NCBI GenBank assembly: GCA_016926505.1 | Contig: JAFGOM010000112.1 | Coordinates: forward strand, 1 to 54,472 | Length of the DNA stretch: 54,472 nucleotides | Direction of reading: 5' to 3' | DNA from: Methanospirillaceae archaeon | Lineage (GTDB): Archaea > Halobacteriota > Methanomicrobia > Methanomicrobiales > Methanospirillaceae | Shown here: one piece after another, positions 19,377 to 28,729 of the stretch | How the letters are laid out: each line of letters begins with the position of its first letter | Position numbering within the stretch: position 1 is the stretch's first letter | The notes under the pieces: model-generated | What the model saw: only the letters and a program-made list of their open reading frames with translations | Databases searched by the model: none | Told to the model about the DNA's origin: nothing | Program-made: the position numbers and the translations under genes

Positions 19377-20582
19377 TTACCTCTCCTGCAGATCACCAGA
19401 TCCCGGCCGGGAGAGGGTTCGGGAAAATTCAGAGAGTGTTGTTTGCCGTTCACGCAACATATCAGGCAGGATGGTTCCTTCCCTGATAAATTTCATCATG
19501 GGAAGAGTAAAGGTTTCAGAGAGGTGAGTTACCAGTTCAGAGATGCTTTCACATAAAAGACCCGGTTCACGCATTGCCTGCCGTACATTCTCCCGCACGT
19601 TAAATACCCCCATCGGGATATACCCTGATGTTGCCTCTCTCAGAACAATAACACCTGCCTGACGCTGCTCCCGGGCCAGTGCCTCAAGAACTGCCATTTT
19701 ACAGGAGTAATAACAGCCACCTACGGAAGAGTACGTTGATTTCGACATATGACCTTCGTAATCAGAAAAGACAAGTTCTTCATTTCCAAGGACACGAACA
19801 AAGGCCTCGGTCCATTCGTACTGCCAGCCGGTAGGCATGAGAATAACTGCATACCGGTTATGCAGGCTGCTGTACTCATGAACCCGCCAGGTATCAAGTA
19901 CCGGGCATTTTTTTACCCGGGTCAGCAGATTATTGGCGATGATACTGTCACAGGCAGTAATTGACCATCTTGTCGGGACAAGACACCGTTTCCTCTTTGT
20001 TCCCATCACACCCACAGAGAACGCTTTCTCTACCGTAGAGAAGGGAAGACCGGTTTCATGCAGCATCATAACTGCCTCGGATGCACCCAGATCAGTATCA
20101 TAATAGATCCGTTCCAGATCCCGGTTCCAGCGGGGCGGCTCGAGGGTTAGGTGCTCGAGCGGAGCACTGGGACCAAACGGCGTATGTTCTTCGCTTAAGG
20201 ATATCCCGGTAGGGGCTGTGGTAAACTGTGCCTCACTCTCAACAGAGGCATCAGCAAGAGCGATCTCCTGCAGTTGCTCAACAAACCGGGTTCCGGTCGT
20301 ATGCACATGAACCGGGTGTATCCCCCGCACCAGACCGAGCCGGTACCTGATGATCTCTTCCTGGGTGAGAGCACCGGATATCCACGATTCCGGCCGGTCC
20401 ATAACAGATGTATCACCATGAACCGGTGCTATCATCGGCCCTGCAAAGACCTTTGGATAATTTGCCCTCCCGACAAAGACCGAAGGGGGACTGCTTCCAG
20501 ACAGGTCAGTACCGATAACCTCGGATCTCATCTGGCTGGTTGCTGCCGTGAGCCGGTTTAGATATTCCCCTTTACCTATCAT
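19377..20582 (-). CDS. Nre-family archaeal DNA repair protein
   Basis: The 401-aa protein matches the Nre family (COG1602): SVFVGRANYPKVFAGPM near the N-terminus, a central TKRKRCLVPTRWSITACD and a C-terminal GGCYYSCKMAVLEAL. Near the end QTTLSEF (about residues 380-386) fits the QxxLxxF PCNA-interacting peptide known for this family. The N-terminal zinc finger seen in some NreA proteins is absent. Nre proteins take part in repair of interstrand crosslinks in halophilic archaea. The gene stands alone on the minus strand. Confidence 0.9.
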   Translation of the reverse strand: MIGKGEYLNRLTAATSQMRSEVIGTDLSGSSPPSVFVGRANYPKVFAGPMIAPVHGDTSVMDRPESWISGALTQEEIIRYRLGLVRGIHPVHVHTTGTRFVEQLQEIALADASVESEAQFTTAPTGISLSEEHTPFGPSAPLEHLTLEPPRWNRDLERIYYDTDLGASEAVMMLHETGLPFSTVEKAFSVGVMGTKRKRCLVPTRWSITACDSIIANNLLTRVKKCPVLDTWRVHEYSSLHNRYAVILMPTGWQYEWTEAFVRVLGNEELVFSDYEGHMSKSTYSSVGGCYYSCKMAVLEALAREQRQAGVIVLREATSGYIPMGVFNVRENVRQAMREPGLLCESISELVTHLSETFTLPMMKFIREGTILPDMLRERQTTLSEFSRTLSRPGSGDLQER

Positions 20583-20752
20583 CGCACCAGGACCCTATCC
20601 GGTACTGTGAATGATGATTTCATCATGATATCTCTTCTCCCCGGCGAACCTACGGAATTCATCATATCTCTTCCCTTTCGAGATGTATCATCAGGTATCC
20701 AGACAATCCTGTTTTTTTCCGGATAGTAATCCAAGGGTTCAGACAGTCTTTA

Positions 20753-22513
20753 TCAGACATAGCGGTACATACCAACAGGGACGGTGATCTCAAACCGTGC
20801 TCCTGACCCGGGTTTTCCCGTCTCTTTGATAGTAATGCCGGTAATCGCGAGAATCTCCCGGGTCAGGAAGAGGCCCAGTCCTGAATTTTTGCCGTATCCT
20901 TCAAGAAATATCTTCTCTTTCTCTTCTTCATCCACACCGGTTCCATCGTCACAAAACGTTATCACACCACAATCCTCCTTCTCCTGCCAGACACACGTAA
21001 TAGTACTGACTGTTTCTCCATGCCTGACCACATTATCAAGAAGATTAAAAAATACCCGTTCAACCAGTGGATCTGCATAGATTTGAACCGGGGGGATCTC
21101 ACATACCGGCGTACAGGAAAGCCCCATAACGGTGTTGATACAGTCCTGCAGGACCGTTCTCAGATCGATCCACTCAGGGCCATGTACTCCCAGGTTCTGA
21201 TACGTCCGGAAGAACTGAATCTGGTTTTTTATCATATCGATGGTCTGTTCCATGGATCTGATAGTGGTGATGGCCCGGGGTGAGAGAGGTTCTTCCTGCA
21301 TCATCAGACAGTATGCCTCCAGAGAAGAGACTTTATTTGAGATATCATGCCGGGTAATCCGGTTTAACAGATGAATTTTCCGGTTCGCCTGCTGTAACGC
21401 CTCCTCCAGATGTTTTCGCTTGGTGATATCGGTGATAAAAAGGAGCACATGCGGTTCTTTATCATACAAAATAACGGTATTTTTAACCAGAAGATGAAGA
21501 ATTGAACCAGACTTGGTTATGAAATCAACCTCGTACTCATGAATAGGATTCCCGGATTCTCTGGATTGCATCGCCCCCATAGCTACTTTTTGGGAAGGCC
21601 CGGTGAGATACATACAGACATGATTACCAACAATCTCCTCACGTTCATAGCCGGATGCCCGAAGACCGGCATCATTGACAAAAGTTACGATTCCCTGCGA
21701 ATGCACGATGATGGGTTCAGGAGCTTCCCTGACAATCGTTGCATACCGTTCCCTCATCAGTTCCAGTTCTTCTTCAGCACGTTTTTTCGCGGTAATATCA
21801 CGAAAAGAGACAAGATCTGCAGGTTTACCCTGAACCTGTATCTGTGTTCCGATAGCTTCAATCCATTCCAGGGGAGCATTTTTGTTTCTGAACCGGTACT
21901 CGGCAACACTCAGACTGTCACCATGAATAACCCGGATGAGGTCTTCTTTAGCCTTTCTCTGGGACTCATCATCAAGGAAGGAGAAGATATTGAGATCACA
22001 GCATTCTGTCCCCGGAGAAAGACCCCCGACCATCAGGGCAGCGGCGTTTGCATACAGTACTGCACCGGTGTCAGCTACAATAACAACACCATCAAGCATG
22101 GAGTCCAGCACTATAGTCAGCAGGTCCCGGGAAGGGTCTGTCTCAATACCGGGTATGGCAGATGTTTCCTGCTTACAGGCGATCACAAGGACGGCATACC
22201 CATCCGGCAGATCCTGTACCTGGTAGTTTATGTCACAGGAGAGATACCTGCCATCCCGGGTCTGTATCCCGGTACCGGCCTGGTACCAGGTTTTTGCAGA
22301 CCCGGGTAAAGTACTGCACGCAGAGATGAGCCATTCCCTGTTTACCGGATCAAGGAGAGAGAGAAGATCCCGGCCAACGAGTTCTTCTGACAAAAATCCG
22401 AGAATCCTCGAACTGGAATGATTCGCGTAGAGAATGATTCCATTCCTGTCCAGAAAAAGAATGATATCTGAGAGGTGATCTGTAAACGAAGTAATATCTG
22501 AAGACAAAATCAT
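20753..22513 (-). CDS. PAS-domain sensor histidine kinase
   Basis: The 586-aa protein is soluble with three PAS domains (about residues 5-120, 125-240, 250-370), seen in ILYANHSSSRILGFL, VLYANAAALMVGGL and IVTFVNDAGLRASGYERE. A kinase core follows: phosphoacceptor helix NRITRHDISNKVSS with His in RHD, an N-box (FFNLLDNVVRHGE), G1 (DDGTGVDEEEK) and G2 (GLGLFLTREI). This kinase type is common in Methanomicrobia. No response regulator is adjacent, so the partner is unknown. Confidence 0.9.
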   Translation of the reverse strand: MILSSDITSFTDHLSDIILFLDRNGIILYANHSSSRILGFLSEELVGRDLLSLLDPVNREWLISACSTLPGSAKTWYQAGTGIQTRDGRYLSCDINYQVQDLPDGYAVLVIACKQETSAIPGIETDPSRDLLTIVLDSMLDGVVIVADTGAVLYANAAALMVGGLSPGTECCDLNIFSFLDDESQRKAKEDLIRVIHGDSLSVAEYRFRNKNAPLEWIEAIGTQIQVQGKPADLVSFRDITAKKRAEEELELMRERYATIVREAPEPIIVHSQGIVTFVNDAGLRASGYEREEIVGNHVCMYLTGPSQKVAMGAMQSRESGNPIHEYEVDFITKSGSILHLLVKNTVILYDKEPHVLLFITDITKRKHLEEALQQANRKIHLLNRITRHDISNKVSSLEAYCLMMQEEPLSPRAITTIRSMEQTIDMIKNQIQFFRTYQNLGVHGPEWIDLRTVLQDCINTVMGLSCTPVCEIPPVQIYADPLVERVFFNLLDNVVRHGETVSTITCVWQEKEDCGVITFCDDGTGVDEEEKEKIFLEGYGKNSGLGLFLTREILAITGITIKETGKPGSGARFEITVPVGMYRYV

Positions 22514-22915
22514 CGTTTCTATCCGGTTATTCGTGATATTCTGGACATAGGATACAAGGAATTATTCTGATACCGTTCTTCTCTGTGTGAATTTATCACC
22601 CAAAAAAACGTTTTCTACGGTTTTTTAATGTACCGAAAAACCCAAAGATATCAGTGTATCCCTCGTACTGGCAGTATTATTCCCGTTCTTTATACGATAA
22701 CGGTTTATTAAGTCTTTCTGATTTCGCACCGCGTACACCCTTATACGCGTCACGTTATGGCATACTGTACCAGCTGTCAGGCAGAAGCATTGCAGGAATT
22801 TCAGGCGTTCCCAAAGACTGATCCTGGCAGTACATTCAAAAACCGATACGATACAACGCTCAGGGAGCAGGTAATCCGGGAAAAAGAGAGGGATACCAGA
22901 GTCCTTATCCTGCAA
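22514..22915. other. Intergenic region, no clear gene
   Basis: This stretch lies between two minus-strand genes. A 62-codon plus-strand frame at 22757-22945 (MAYCTSCQAEALQE) runs into the 3' end of the next gene and has no proper promoter, so I do not call it. An A-tract/T-tract inverted repeat at about 22602-22627 may act as a terminator. Confidence 0.3.
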
Positions 22916-23101
22916 TCAGGCCTGCTTTTTTCGGTAGATATTTAGACCAATCTTTATATCTTCATTATCAGGAATCGAGATATTTCCTTCTGTTGTAGCA
23001 ATTGTAAATGATTTTCCGGATTTTGACTCTCCGAACTCCTTTGAAAGATCTACTTTTATGGTCAGGGTTTTCCCTTCAACAACCATCTCAATATTCTTCA
23101 T
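22916..23101 (-). CDS. Small conserved methanogen protein, unknown
   Basis: The 61-aa C-terminal part (VVEGKTLTIKVDLSKEFGES, SGKSFTIATTEGN, DIKIGLNIYRK) resembles a small conserved protein family of methanogens, as I recall it, that consists of just this beta-rich domain. I therefore place the start at the ATG at 23101. The frame extends to an ATG at 23266, which would add 55 residues unlike the family. No ribosome-binding site helps the choice. Function is unknown. Confidence 0.5.
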   Translation of the reverse strand: MKNIEMVVEGKTLTIKVDLSKEFGESKSGKSFTIATTEGNISIPDNEDIKIGLNIYRKKQA

Positions 23102-23432
23102 GAAATATTGTTGACAGTCAGACACCATAATAACGACGGAACCCCGGGAAGTATCAGCACCGAATCCCATACCAGAGAAGTGAAGAAATGAGGAAACCGG
23201 ATCTAATCGATTGAAACCGTGAGACATATTGCAAATGAGCGCATCAGTCCTGATATCGAGGCCCATATCTCTATTTCCTGCATCCCGGCAATTTGTCCTG
23301 AAAGTAAATGGGATTTAAACGGTTGCCTGATCCCCGAAATTTCGTAAAATATTCAGATATGATACATCTTCCCATTACTTTCACCCTGTTTACCGTACCC
23401 TTACATACCTGCTGCCGGGATCATGGTATGCT

Positions 23433-23936
23433 ATGTCAGTGTCCATCACCCCCGGCTTCACCCTCTCAGAGGGGACCTTTTCACTTTTTATCGCTTCGGG
23501 AGACCACCTGCACAGGGCGCTCTCCGGGATCCTGCGCAGACAGCGGGGCCGGACATTGTACGTATGCGGTAATTATCCCGTGCTCCTCACCCGGTTCCAG
23601 GAGTATGCTGCCTCCTTTGAGGTAAGAAGAGCACTGACCGCCTACCAGGTACTGACGATCCTTGATGAGGCACACCACTCCCTGCTGCTGTTTGAGCATG
23701 ATCCGACACTGTACGATGACATAACAGACCTGCCTTGTATCATCGGACAGAAATGCCGGGAATATGCTGCCACAACCGGAACCGTTCTCCTTTTTGCATC
23801 ACAGCCGGACAGGCCCCTGAATCTCTTTGAGCCGTATGCCCACCGGGTTGGCGTATACCAGGGAGAGATAATCCCGCGGGTAAAACCAGTAAAAAAAAGA
23901 GAAGCCCGGCAGAAGACGCTGGAGGGATTATGGTAA
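23433..23936 (+). CDS. Inactivated RecA-like protein of the PolB2 operon
   Basis: The 167-aa protein has the alternating hydrophobic strands of a RecA-fold ATPase (RTLYVCGNYPVLL, SLLLFEHDPTLYDD as a Walker-B-like strand, GTVLLFAS) but no Walker A P-loop (no GxxGxGKT), so it cannot bind ATP in the usual way. Its stop overlaps the ATG of the PolB2-type polymerase by 7 bases. A small, inactivated RecA/RadA-like gene next to archaeal PolB2 is a described gene neighbourhood, as far as I recall. It probably assists the polymerase at damaged DNA. The fold call is inferred from pattern. Confidence 0.6.
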   Translation: MSVSITPGFTLSEGTFSLFIASGDHLHRALSGILRRQRGRTLYVCGNYPVLLTRFQEYAASFEVRRALTAYQVLTILDEAHHSLLLFEHDPTLYDDITDLPCIIGQKCREYAATTGTVLLFASQPDRPLNLFEPYAHRVGVYQGEIIPRVKPVKKREARQKTLEGLW

Positions 23937-25927
23937 AACAAAAGCCCTTTGTATTAGATATCTCCCGGAGTCGTGACGGGGTTTTTCTCTGGACCACAGA
24001 GAACGGGAGACTGACACGGGAATCACATGCGGTACCAACCTCATTTCTGGCTTCCTTTCCGGATGAACACCAGCATTACCAGTTGATAGAAGGGCTTGAG
24101 AGCAGTTACGAGGTTACGCCCTGCACGATACGAACGATCTACGGAGAAGAGACAGGATACCGGATTTATGCAGACCGGGACGTGGCTGAAAAGATCGAGA
24201 TGCAGACCCGGCACCAGGCACGACTCTATAATGTTGATGTACGAACGGAACAGCGGTTTTGTGCAACTGCCTGCGTTGTTCCGGGAGGGCGGAAGGGGGA
24301 GAGACGCGTTGGAGCGGAACTAAAGGTTCCCTTAGAGGCCATGGAAGTAACCTGCACCGGAGATCCGTACCGGACAGAGGAACCAGGGAAGGTTCTGCTC
24401 AGATGGCACGGAAAAACCACCCGGTGTGACGGGCCGGTCAGGCAGGTTCTGGATGAGATGATGGATAGTATCGGGTACATGGATCCTGATATTATCCTCT
24501 TTCCCGGGTACGATGCCTGGTCAGATCTCTTCTGCCGCCTGACAAAAACGTCGGGGATCCCAAACACGCTCAGCCGGACAGGACACTTCCCGTCCCTGCA
24601 GTCGAGGTCGTACTTCAGCTATGGCAGGATGGAACACCGGACCGGTGCCCGGATACCGGAAGGCAGGATAATCATCGATACCAGGCAGAGTTTCATGTAC
24701 CGGCACGGGGATCTCAGAGGAATCTTTCTTGCATCACGCCTTACCGGTCTCTCCCCAAACCTTACGTCCCGGCTGACACCGGGAACACTGGTGTCAGGAT
24801 ACGAGGTGTACGAAGCACTTCTGCGTGGAATTGCCGTACCATTCCGGAAATCAGATGCCGAAGCATATCGGAGTCTGCCTGACATGCGTCTTTTGTACCG
24901 TGGGGGATACATGCACAAGCCGGTACCAGGGATATATGCCGATGTAACCCAGATCGATTTTACCTCTTTTTATCCCTCAATCATCGTTACGTATAATCTT
25001 TCGCCCGAGACCCTTGCGGATCCGGAGCAGGAAGGGTTCCTTCCTGCAGTATTACAGCCTCTTCTTGATCTCAGACAGGAGACGAAACAGAGAAAAAAAC
25101 AGGATCCCCGGTACAGCGGGATGGATGGTATCCTGAAATGGATGCTGGTCACCTGTTTCGGATACACCGGCTATAAAAATGCACGATTTGGACGTATAGA
25201 AGTGCATGAACAGATAACCAGGAACGCGACTGCTATTTTAAAAAATTGTATTGCGACGGTTGAAGAAAACAAAGGGAAGGTGATCCATGCCATCATTGAC
25301 TGCCTCTTTGTGACCGGTATGGATGATACACGGTTACAGGCTGCCCTTGAGACAATAACCGGGTTTCATACCGAGTCTGAGCTCTATGACTGGGTCGTTA
25401 TTCTCCCGCAGGCTGACGGGAGTGGATCCTATGGTTCCTATTATGGCCGGCTGACCTCAGGGGAGATAAAAATGCGGGGTATTGCTGCGAGGAGAACAGA
25501 TATGCCATCCTATGTCAGGCGGATGCAGCAGGAGATGCTGGACTGCCTCGCAACCGTTCCCGGTATTGACGACATTTCATCAGTAAAACCCGGGATCGAT
25601 GATCTGTACCGGCGGTATTTTGATGATATTTTAGATGCCGATCTTTCAGACCTGGTAATAACGCGGCGTATCGGACGGGAACGGTACGCGAAACGATGCA
25701 TTGCACAGGCAGTTCTTGACCGGTACCGGCAGGACGGAATCACTATCAGACCCGGGATGAATGCTTCCTACCTGGTCAGGGACGAGAAACACCACGAGAT
25801 CGATCCATCCTGGGATTTGACCACGATTGATGCCGCTTATTACCGGCGGCTCATTGATCGGGCATACGGGGAGGTAACGTATGCATTTGCCGGGAATAAA
25901 CAATACACGGCATCCCAGCATCCGTGA
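23930..25927 (+). CDS. PolB2-type family B DNA polymerase with altered motif C
   Basis: The 665-aa protein is shorter than replicative archaeal PolB enzymes. Motif A is intact ([13 protein letters not shown], Asp343). Motif B is [19 protein letters not shown] (Lys403), with Val-Thr in place of the usual Asn-Ser. Motif C reads AIIDCLFV (residues 454-461): the canonical DTDS has become IIDC, keeping only the second Asp (Asp457). No recognisable exonuclease motifs remain in the N-terminal 300 residues. These are traits of archaeal PolB2 (Dpo2-like), implicated in translesion synthesis in Sulfolobales. It is translationally coupled to the RecA-like gene. Activity remains an open question. Confidence 0.82.
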   Translation: MVKQKPFVLDISRSRDGVFLWTTENGRLTRESHAVPTSFLASFPDEHQHYQLIEGLESSYEVTPCTIRTIYGEETGYRIYADRDVAEKIEMQTRHQARLYNVDVRTEQRFCATACVVPGGRKGERRVGAELKVPLEAMEVTCTGDPYRTEEPGKVLLRWHGKTTRCDGPVRQVLDEMMDSIGYMDPDIILFPGYDAWSDLFCRLTKTSGIPNTLSRTGHFPSLQSRSYFSYGRMEHRTGARIPEGRIIIDTRQSFMYRHGDLRGIFLASRLTGLSPNLTSRLTPGTLVSGYEVYEALLRGIAVPFRKSDAEAYRSLPDMRLLYRGGYMHKPVPGIYADVTQIDFTSFYPSIIVTYNLSPETLADPEQEGFLPAVLQPLLDLRQETKQRKKQDPRYSGMDGILKWMLVTCFGYTGYKNARFGRIEVHEQITRNATAILKNCIATVEENKGKVIHAIIDCLFVTGMDDTRLQAALETITGFHTESELYDWVVILPQADGSGSYGSYYGRLTSGEIKMRGIAARRTDMPSYVRRMQQEMLDCLATVPGIDDISSVKPGIDDLYRRYFDDILDADLSDLVITRRIGRERYAKRCIAQAVLDRYRQDGITIRPGMNASYLVRDEKHHEIDPSWDLTTIDAAYYRRLIDRAYGEVTYAFAGNKQYTASQHP

Positions 25928-25954
25928 TCCGGATTGCCACAAGATTACCGTCCG

Positions 25955-25986
25955 GGTCTTTTTACAAATACAAAAGTTTTTTTAAA
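25955..25986. terminator. T-rich convergent termination region
   Basis: GTCTTTTTAC and, 15 bases on, GTTTTTTTAAAA lie just past the polymerase stop and at the 3' end of the convergent efflux gene. They match archaeal U-tract terminators for the plus strand. Confidence 0.45.
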
Positions 25987-27430
25987 ATCCTATCACGACT
26001 TCACTATCCCCGCTGCCGACCGGTCCTTTGTCTTTTACAGCAACCATGAGCACAATCCCGATAATCTCAAGCACCATACAGAACAGGAACGCTGCATCAA
26101 ATGCCCCGGCCAGATCTACTGACGGGAGGGTATGGGCAGAGATCATGGCAAGTTTCGGCCCTGCTGCAGCGGTTGCAACAAGCATCACAAAGGCGACACC
26201 GAGCGATGACCCGAGATTGGTCATCATCTTGATAAGTCCTGAAGACATGCCACGCTCAGATTGCGGGGATTCACCCATGACCGCACTGTTGAGCGGAGAG
26301 AATGCAATACCGGTACCGGCTCCCAGCAGGAAGAGGTAGATGCCGACATGACCGATGCTTGAGTGAGCAGAGAGCGTTGAGAGGAGGGCAAGGGCAAAAG
26401 AACAGATGATAAAACCGGTTATAATAGGCTTTTTCGTGCCGATAACATCAGATATCTTTCCGGCAATCGGTGCTGTCACGATCATACCCACCGGGAGGGC
26501 TAAAAGAATCATCCCGGCATTATCAGTCGGAATGTGCTGTACCAGCTCAAGATAAAACGGCATGATAACCATGACTCCTGCCATTGCCATCTGAATAAGC
26601 ATTACATTCAGGTTCGAGATGGTATATGCCCGGTTCCTGAAGAGATCCCACACGATAAGGGGCGTTTTTGATCTTCGTTCCTGCAGATAAAAGAGGAACC
26701 AGAAGATCACCGATACCATAAGTACTCCCATTCCGATACCTGCATTAACACTCTGGACGGTTGTCAGACCAAAGATGAGGGTGGCTAATGCGACTGCTAC
26801 CAGGAAAACTCCGGGCAGGTCCAGCCGTGCCGAGGGGGCTACCGGGTCACGCCGGGGTATCACCCTTATTCCAAGCAGGACCGCACAGATACCGACAGGA
26901 AGGTTGACAAAAAAGATGTACTGCCAGCTGAGGACACTCGTGAGAAACCCTCCGAAAACCGGTCCCAGTGCAGCTCCAAGCATGGTAAACATGGCGATAA
27001 TTCCAAGCGCCGAACCACGCTGGGATGCAGGGAGGTACGCAGTAACCATGACTGCTCCAAGAGCTGCGATACTTGCACCCCCAACTGCCTGAATAACCCG
27101 GGATACAATCAGGCTGTCAAGAGTGGGAGAAAACCCACAGAGTGCAGAACCTACGGTAAAGAGAGCAAATCCGCCAAGAAATATCGCCCGGTACCCCTTC
27201 ATGTCCCCCAGACGCGATGCTGCAAGGAGGAGACTGACAAGAACAATGAGATACGCGTTTAATACCCACGAGACCGCAACGGTTGAGACGAAAAAGACCT
27301 TTGCAATCGTGGGAAGGGCAATGTTTACGATGGTTGCATCAAGGCCGGCCATAAAAGAACCGAGGGCAACAACTAACACGATAAGGAGATCGTGAGAGGA
27401 CATGGCTTTTGATCCAGACGTTTCGTTCAT
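25982..27430 (-). CDS. DHA2-family MFS multidrug efflux transporter
   Basis: The 482-aa protein has about fourteen membrane helices and the DHA2 (EmrB/QacA) signatures: GLDATIVNIALPTIAKVF in helix 1, AASRLGDMKGYRAIFLGGF for motif A, SRVIQAVGGASIAALGAVMV for motif B and a motif C-like GPVFGGFL. It probably exports drugs or other amphiphilic compounds by proton exchange. It stands alone and has its own TATA box. No TetR- or MarR-type regulator is nearby. Confidence 0.92.
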   Translation of the reverse strand: MNETSGSKAMSSHDLLIVLVVALGSFMAGLDATIVNIALPTIAKVFFVSTVAVSWVLNAYLIVLVSLLLAASRLGDMKGYRAIFLGGFALFTVGSALCGFSPTLDSLIVSRVIQAVGGASIAALGAVMVTAYLPASQRGSALGIIAMFTMLGAALGPVFGGFLTSVLSWQYIFFVNLPVGICAVLLGIRVIPRRDPVAPSARLDLPGVFLVAVALATLIFGLTTVQSVNAGIGMGVLMVSVIFWFLFYLQERRSKTPLIVWDLFRNRAYTISNLNVMLIQMAMAGVMVIMPFYLELVQHIPTDNAGMILLALPVGMIVTAPIAGKISDVIGTKKPIITGFIICSFALALLSTLSAHSSIGHVGIYLFLLGAGTGIAFSPLNSAVMGESPQSERGMSSGLIKMMTNLGSSLGVAFVMLVATAAAGPKLAMISAHTLPSVDLAGAFDAAFLFCMVLEIIGIVLMVAVKDKGPVGSGDSEVVIGF

Positions 27431-27467
27431 ACTTTCAGACCTGATTAAAAAATGAAGGCGGTATGTC

Positions 27468-27478
27468 CTATATATGTA
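27468..27478 (-). promoter_or_regulatory. TATA box of the DHA2 transporter gene
   Basis: The minus strand reads about ACATATATAGG some 40 bases upstream of the ATG at 27430. This predicts a transcript start around 27445. Confidence 0.5.
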
Positions 27479-27589
27479 TTATGATGGGGAAAAAGGGAAC
27501 CGGATTGCCTGCAGGAAGAACAGATGCATTGAATACAGAGCAGACTGCCTGCCACTCATCCAAAAAAGAGAAGATAAACCGTGTTACAA

Positions 27590-28729
27590 TCAGGCGACAA
27601 TCCGTGAGTAGGTATCTACCATGTTTCGTGCGATTGGTTCCCACTGGAACATGCGGTCTACCTTTGTCCTGCCTCTTCTTCCTAAAACGTCAGCAGCATC
27701 TGGTTCATTGATAAGGTTCTTCATACCCCAGGCAAGGGACTGGATATCAGGTTCTACCTTTATCCCATTGATGAAGGGATCAATATTCTCAGACAGACCA
27801 CCGACATCTGATGCCACAACTGCTTTTTCTGCACTCCATGCTTCAAGCAGAACCAGTCCGAACGGCTCATTCCGGCTCGGTATGACGACAAAGTTACACG
27901 CATTCAGGAGTCGGACGTACTCTGAATCAGGGATGTACCCGATAAAGTTTATCGGGAGGCCGTACGCCTTCTCCTCGAGATAATGCCGCATTCCCCCGTC
28001 CCCGGCAACGATCACCCGGGCGTCCCAGTGCTCCCGGCAGACATTCCTGACTGCGTCAATAAAAAGATCAGGACCTTTCTGGTACGCAAGTCTCCCGACA
28101 AAGAGGATGAGCGGGGCATAGGGATGGATCCCATAGGATTTCTTTACTTCCCCGGGATCGATGTTGGCACGGTACTGGCGGGGAACAACCCCGTTGGCAA
28201 CGACATCACATTTCCAGTCAGGAACATTGTAGAGATGCATAATCTCGTTTTTTAAGGTGGCAGAGACTGTCGTCACCCGCTTTGCAATGAATCCGCCATA
28301 CCATTCCCTGCCTGATACATCCCGGTACTCCTGCCAGTCACCGTGCTGGTTGCCGTTCCTTCCAAACTCGGTTGAGTGATAGGTGAGAATAGTGTTTCTG
28401 TCCTGCAGATGATGGAGTGCCTGGATGACATGCCAGTCATGGAAATGAAGAAAATCAAACGCTCCTTCTGCATCGTACCGGTGGAACTGTTCTTTCATCG
28501 CATAGGACATATCATCACAGTACTCCACCGTCGAGTTACCATGAGGCTGGCAGTAGTGGTATGATACGTTATTGATGGTCTGGTCAGGGATAAACCCGCG
28601 GGTAAAGAAATGGACTTCATGTCTCTTTGCGATGTTCTCTGCAAGGTTTGTGGCTGCACTTGCAAGTCCGCCTACCCGTTCTGCATAGAGTGATTCCCAG
28701 CAGAAAAATGCTATCTTAAGGGATTCCAT
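27590..28729 (-). CDS. GT4-family glycosyltransferase, glycogen/starch synthase-like
   Basis: The start at 28729 follows GGAGG; a longer frame from 28777 lacks such a site. The 379-aa enzyme has a GT-B fold. The N-terminal acceptor domain includes YAERVGGLASAATNLAE and FDFLHFHDWHV. The C-terminal NDP-sugar domain includes ILFVGRLAYQKGPDLFIDA and the E-x7-E motif EPFGLVLLE. This matches glycogen-synthase-like GT4 enzymes of archaea. Its start overlaps the GH57 gene by 19 bases, so the two act together, probably in storage-glucan synthesis and trimming. The exact donor (ADP- or UDP-glucose) cannot be told. Confidence 0.88.
   Translation of the reverse strand: MESLKIAFFCWESLYAERVGGLASAATNLAENIAKRHEVHFFTRGFIPDQTINNVSYHYCQPHGNSTVEYCDDMSYAMKEQFHRYDAEGAFDFLHFHDWHVIQALHHLQDRNTILTYHSTEFGRNGNQHGDWQEYRDVSGREWYGGFIAKRVTTVSATLKNEIMHLYNVPDWKCDVVANGVVPRQYRANIDPGEVKKSYGIHPYAPLILFVGRLAYQKGPDLFIDAVRNVCREHWDARVIVAGDGGMRHYLEEKAYGLPINFIGYIPDSEYVRLLNACNFVVIPSRNEPFGLVLLEAWSAEKAVVASDVGGLSENIDPFINGIKVEPDIQSLAWGMKNLINEPDAADVLGRRGRTKVDRMFQWEPIARNMVDTYSRIVA

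Noticed and set aside
22757..22945. 62-codon plus-strand frame with CTSCQ
   Set aside because: It overlaps the 3' end of a convergent gene, has no correctly spaced TATA box or ribosome-binding site, and resembles no family known to me.
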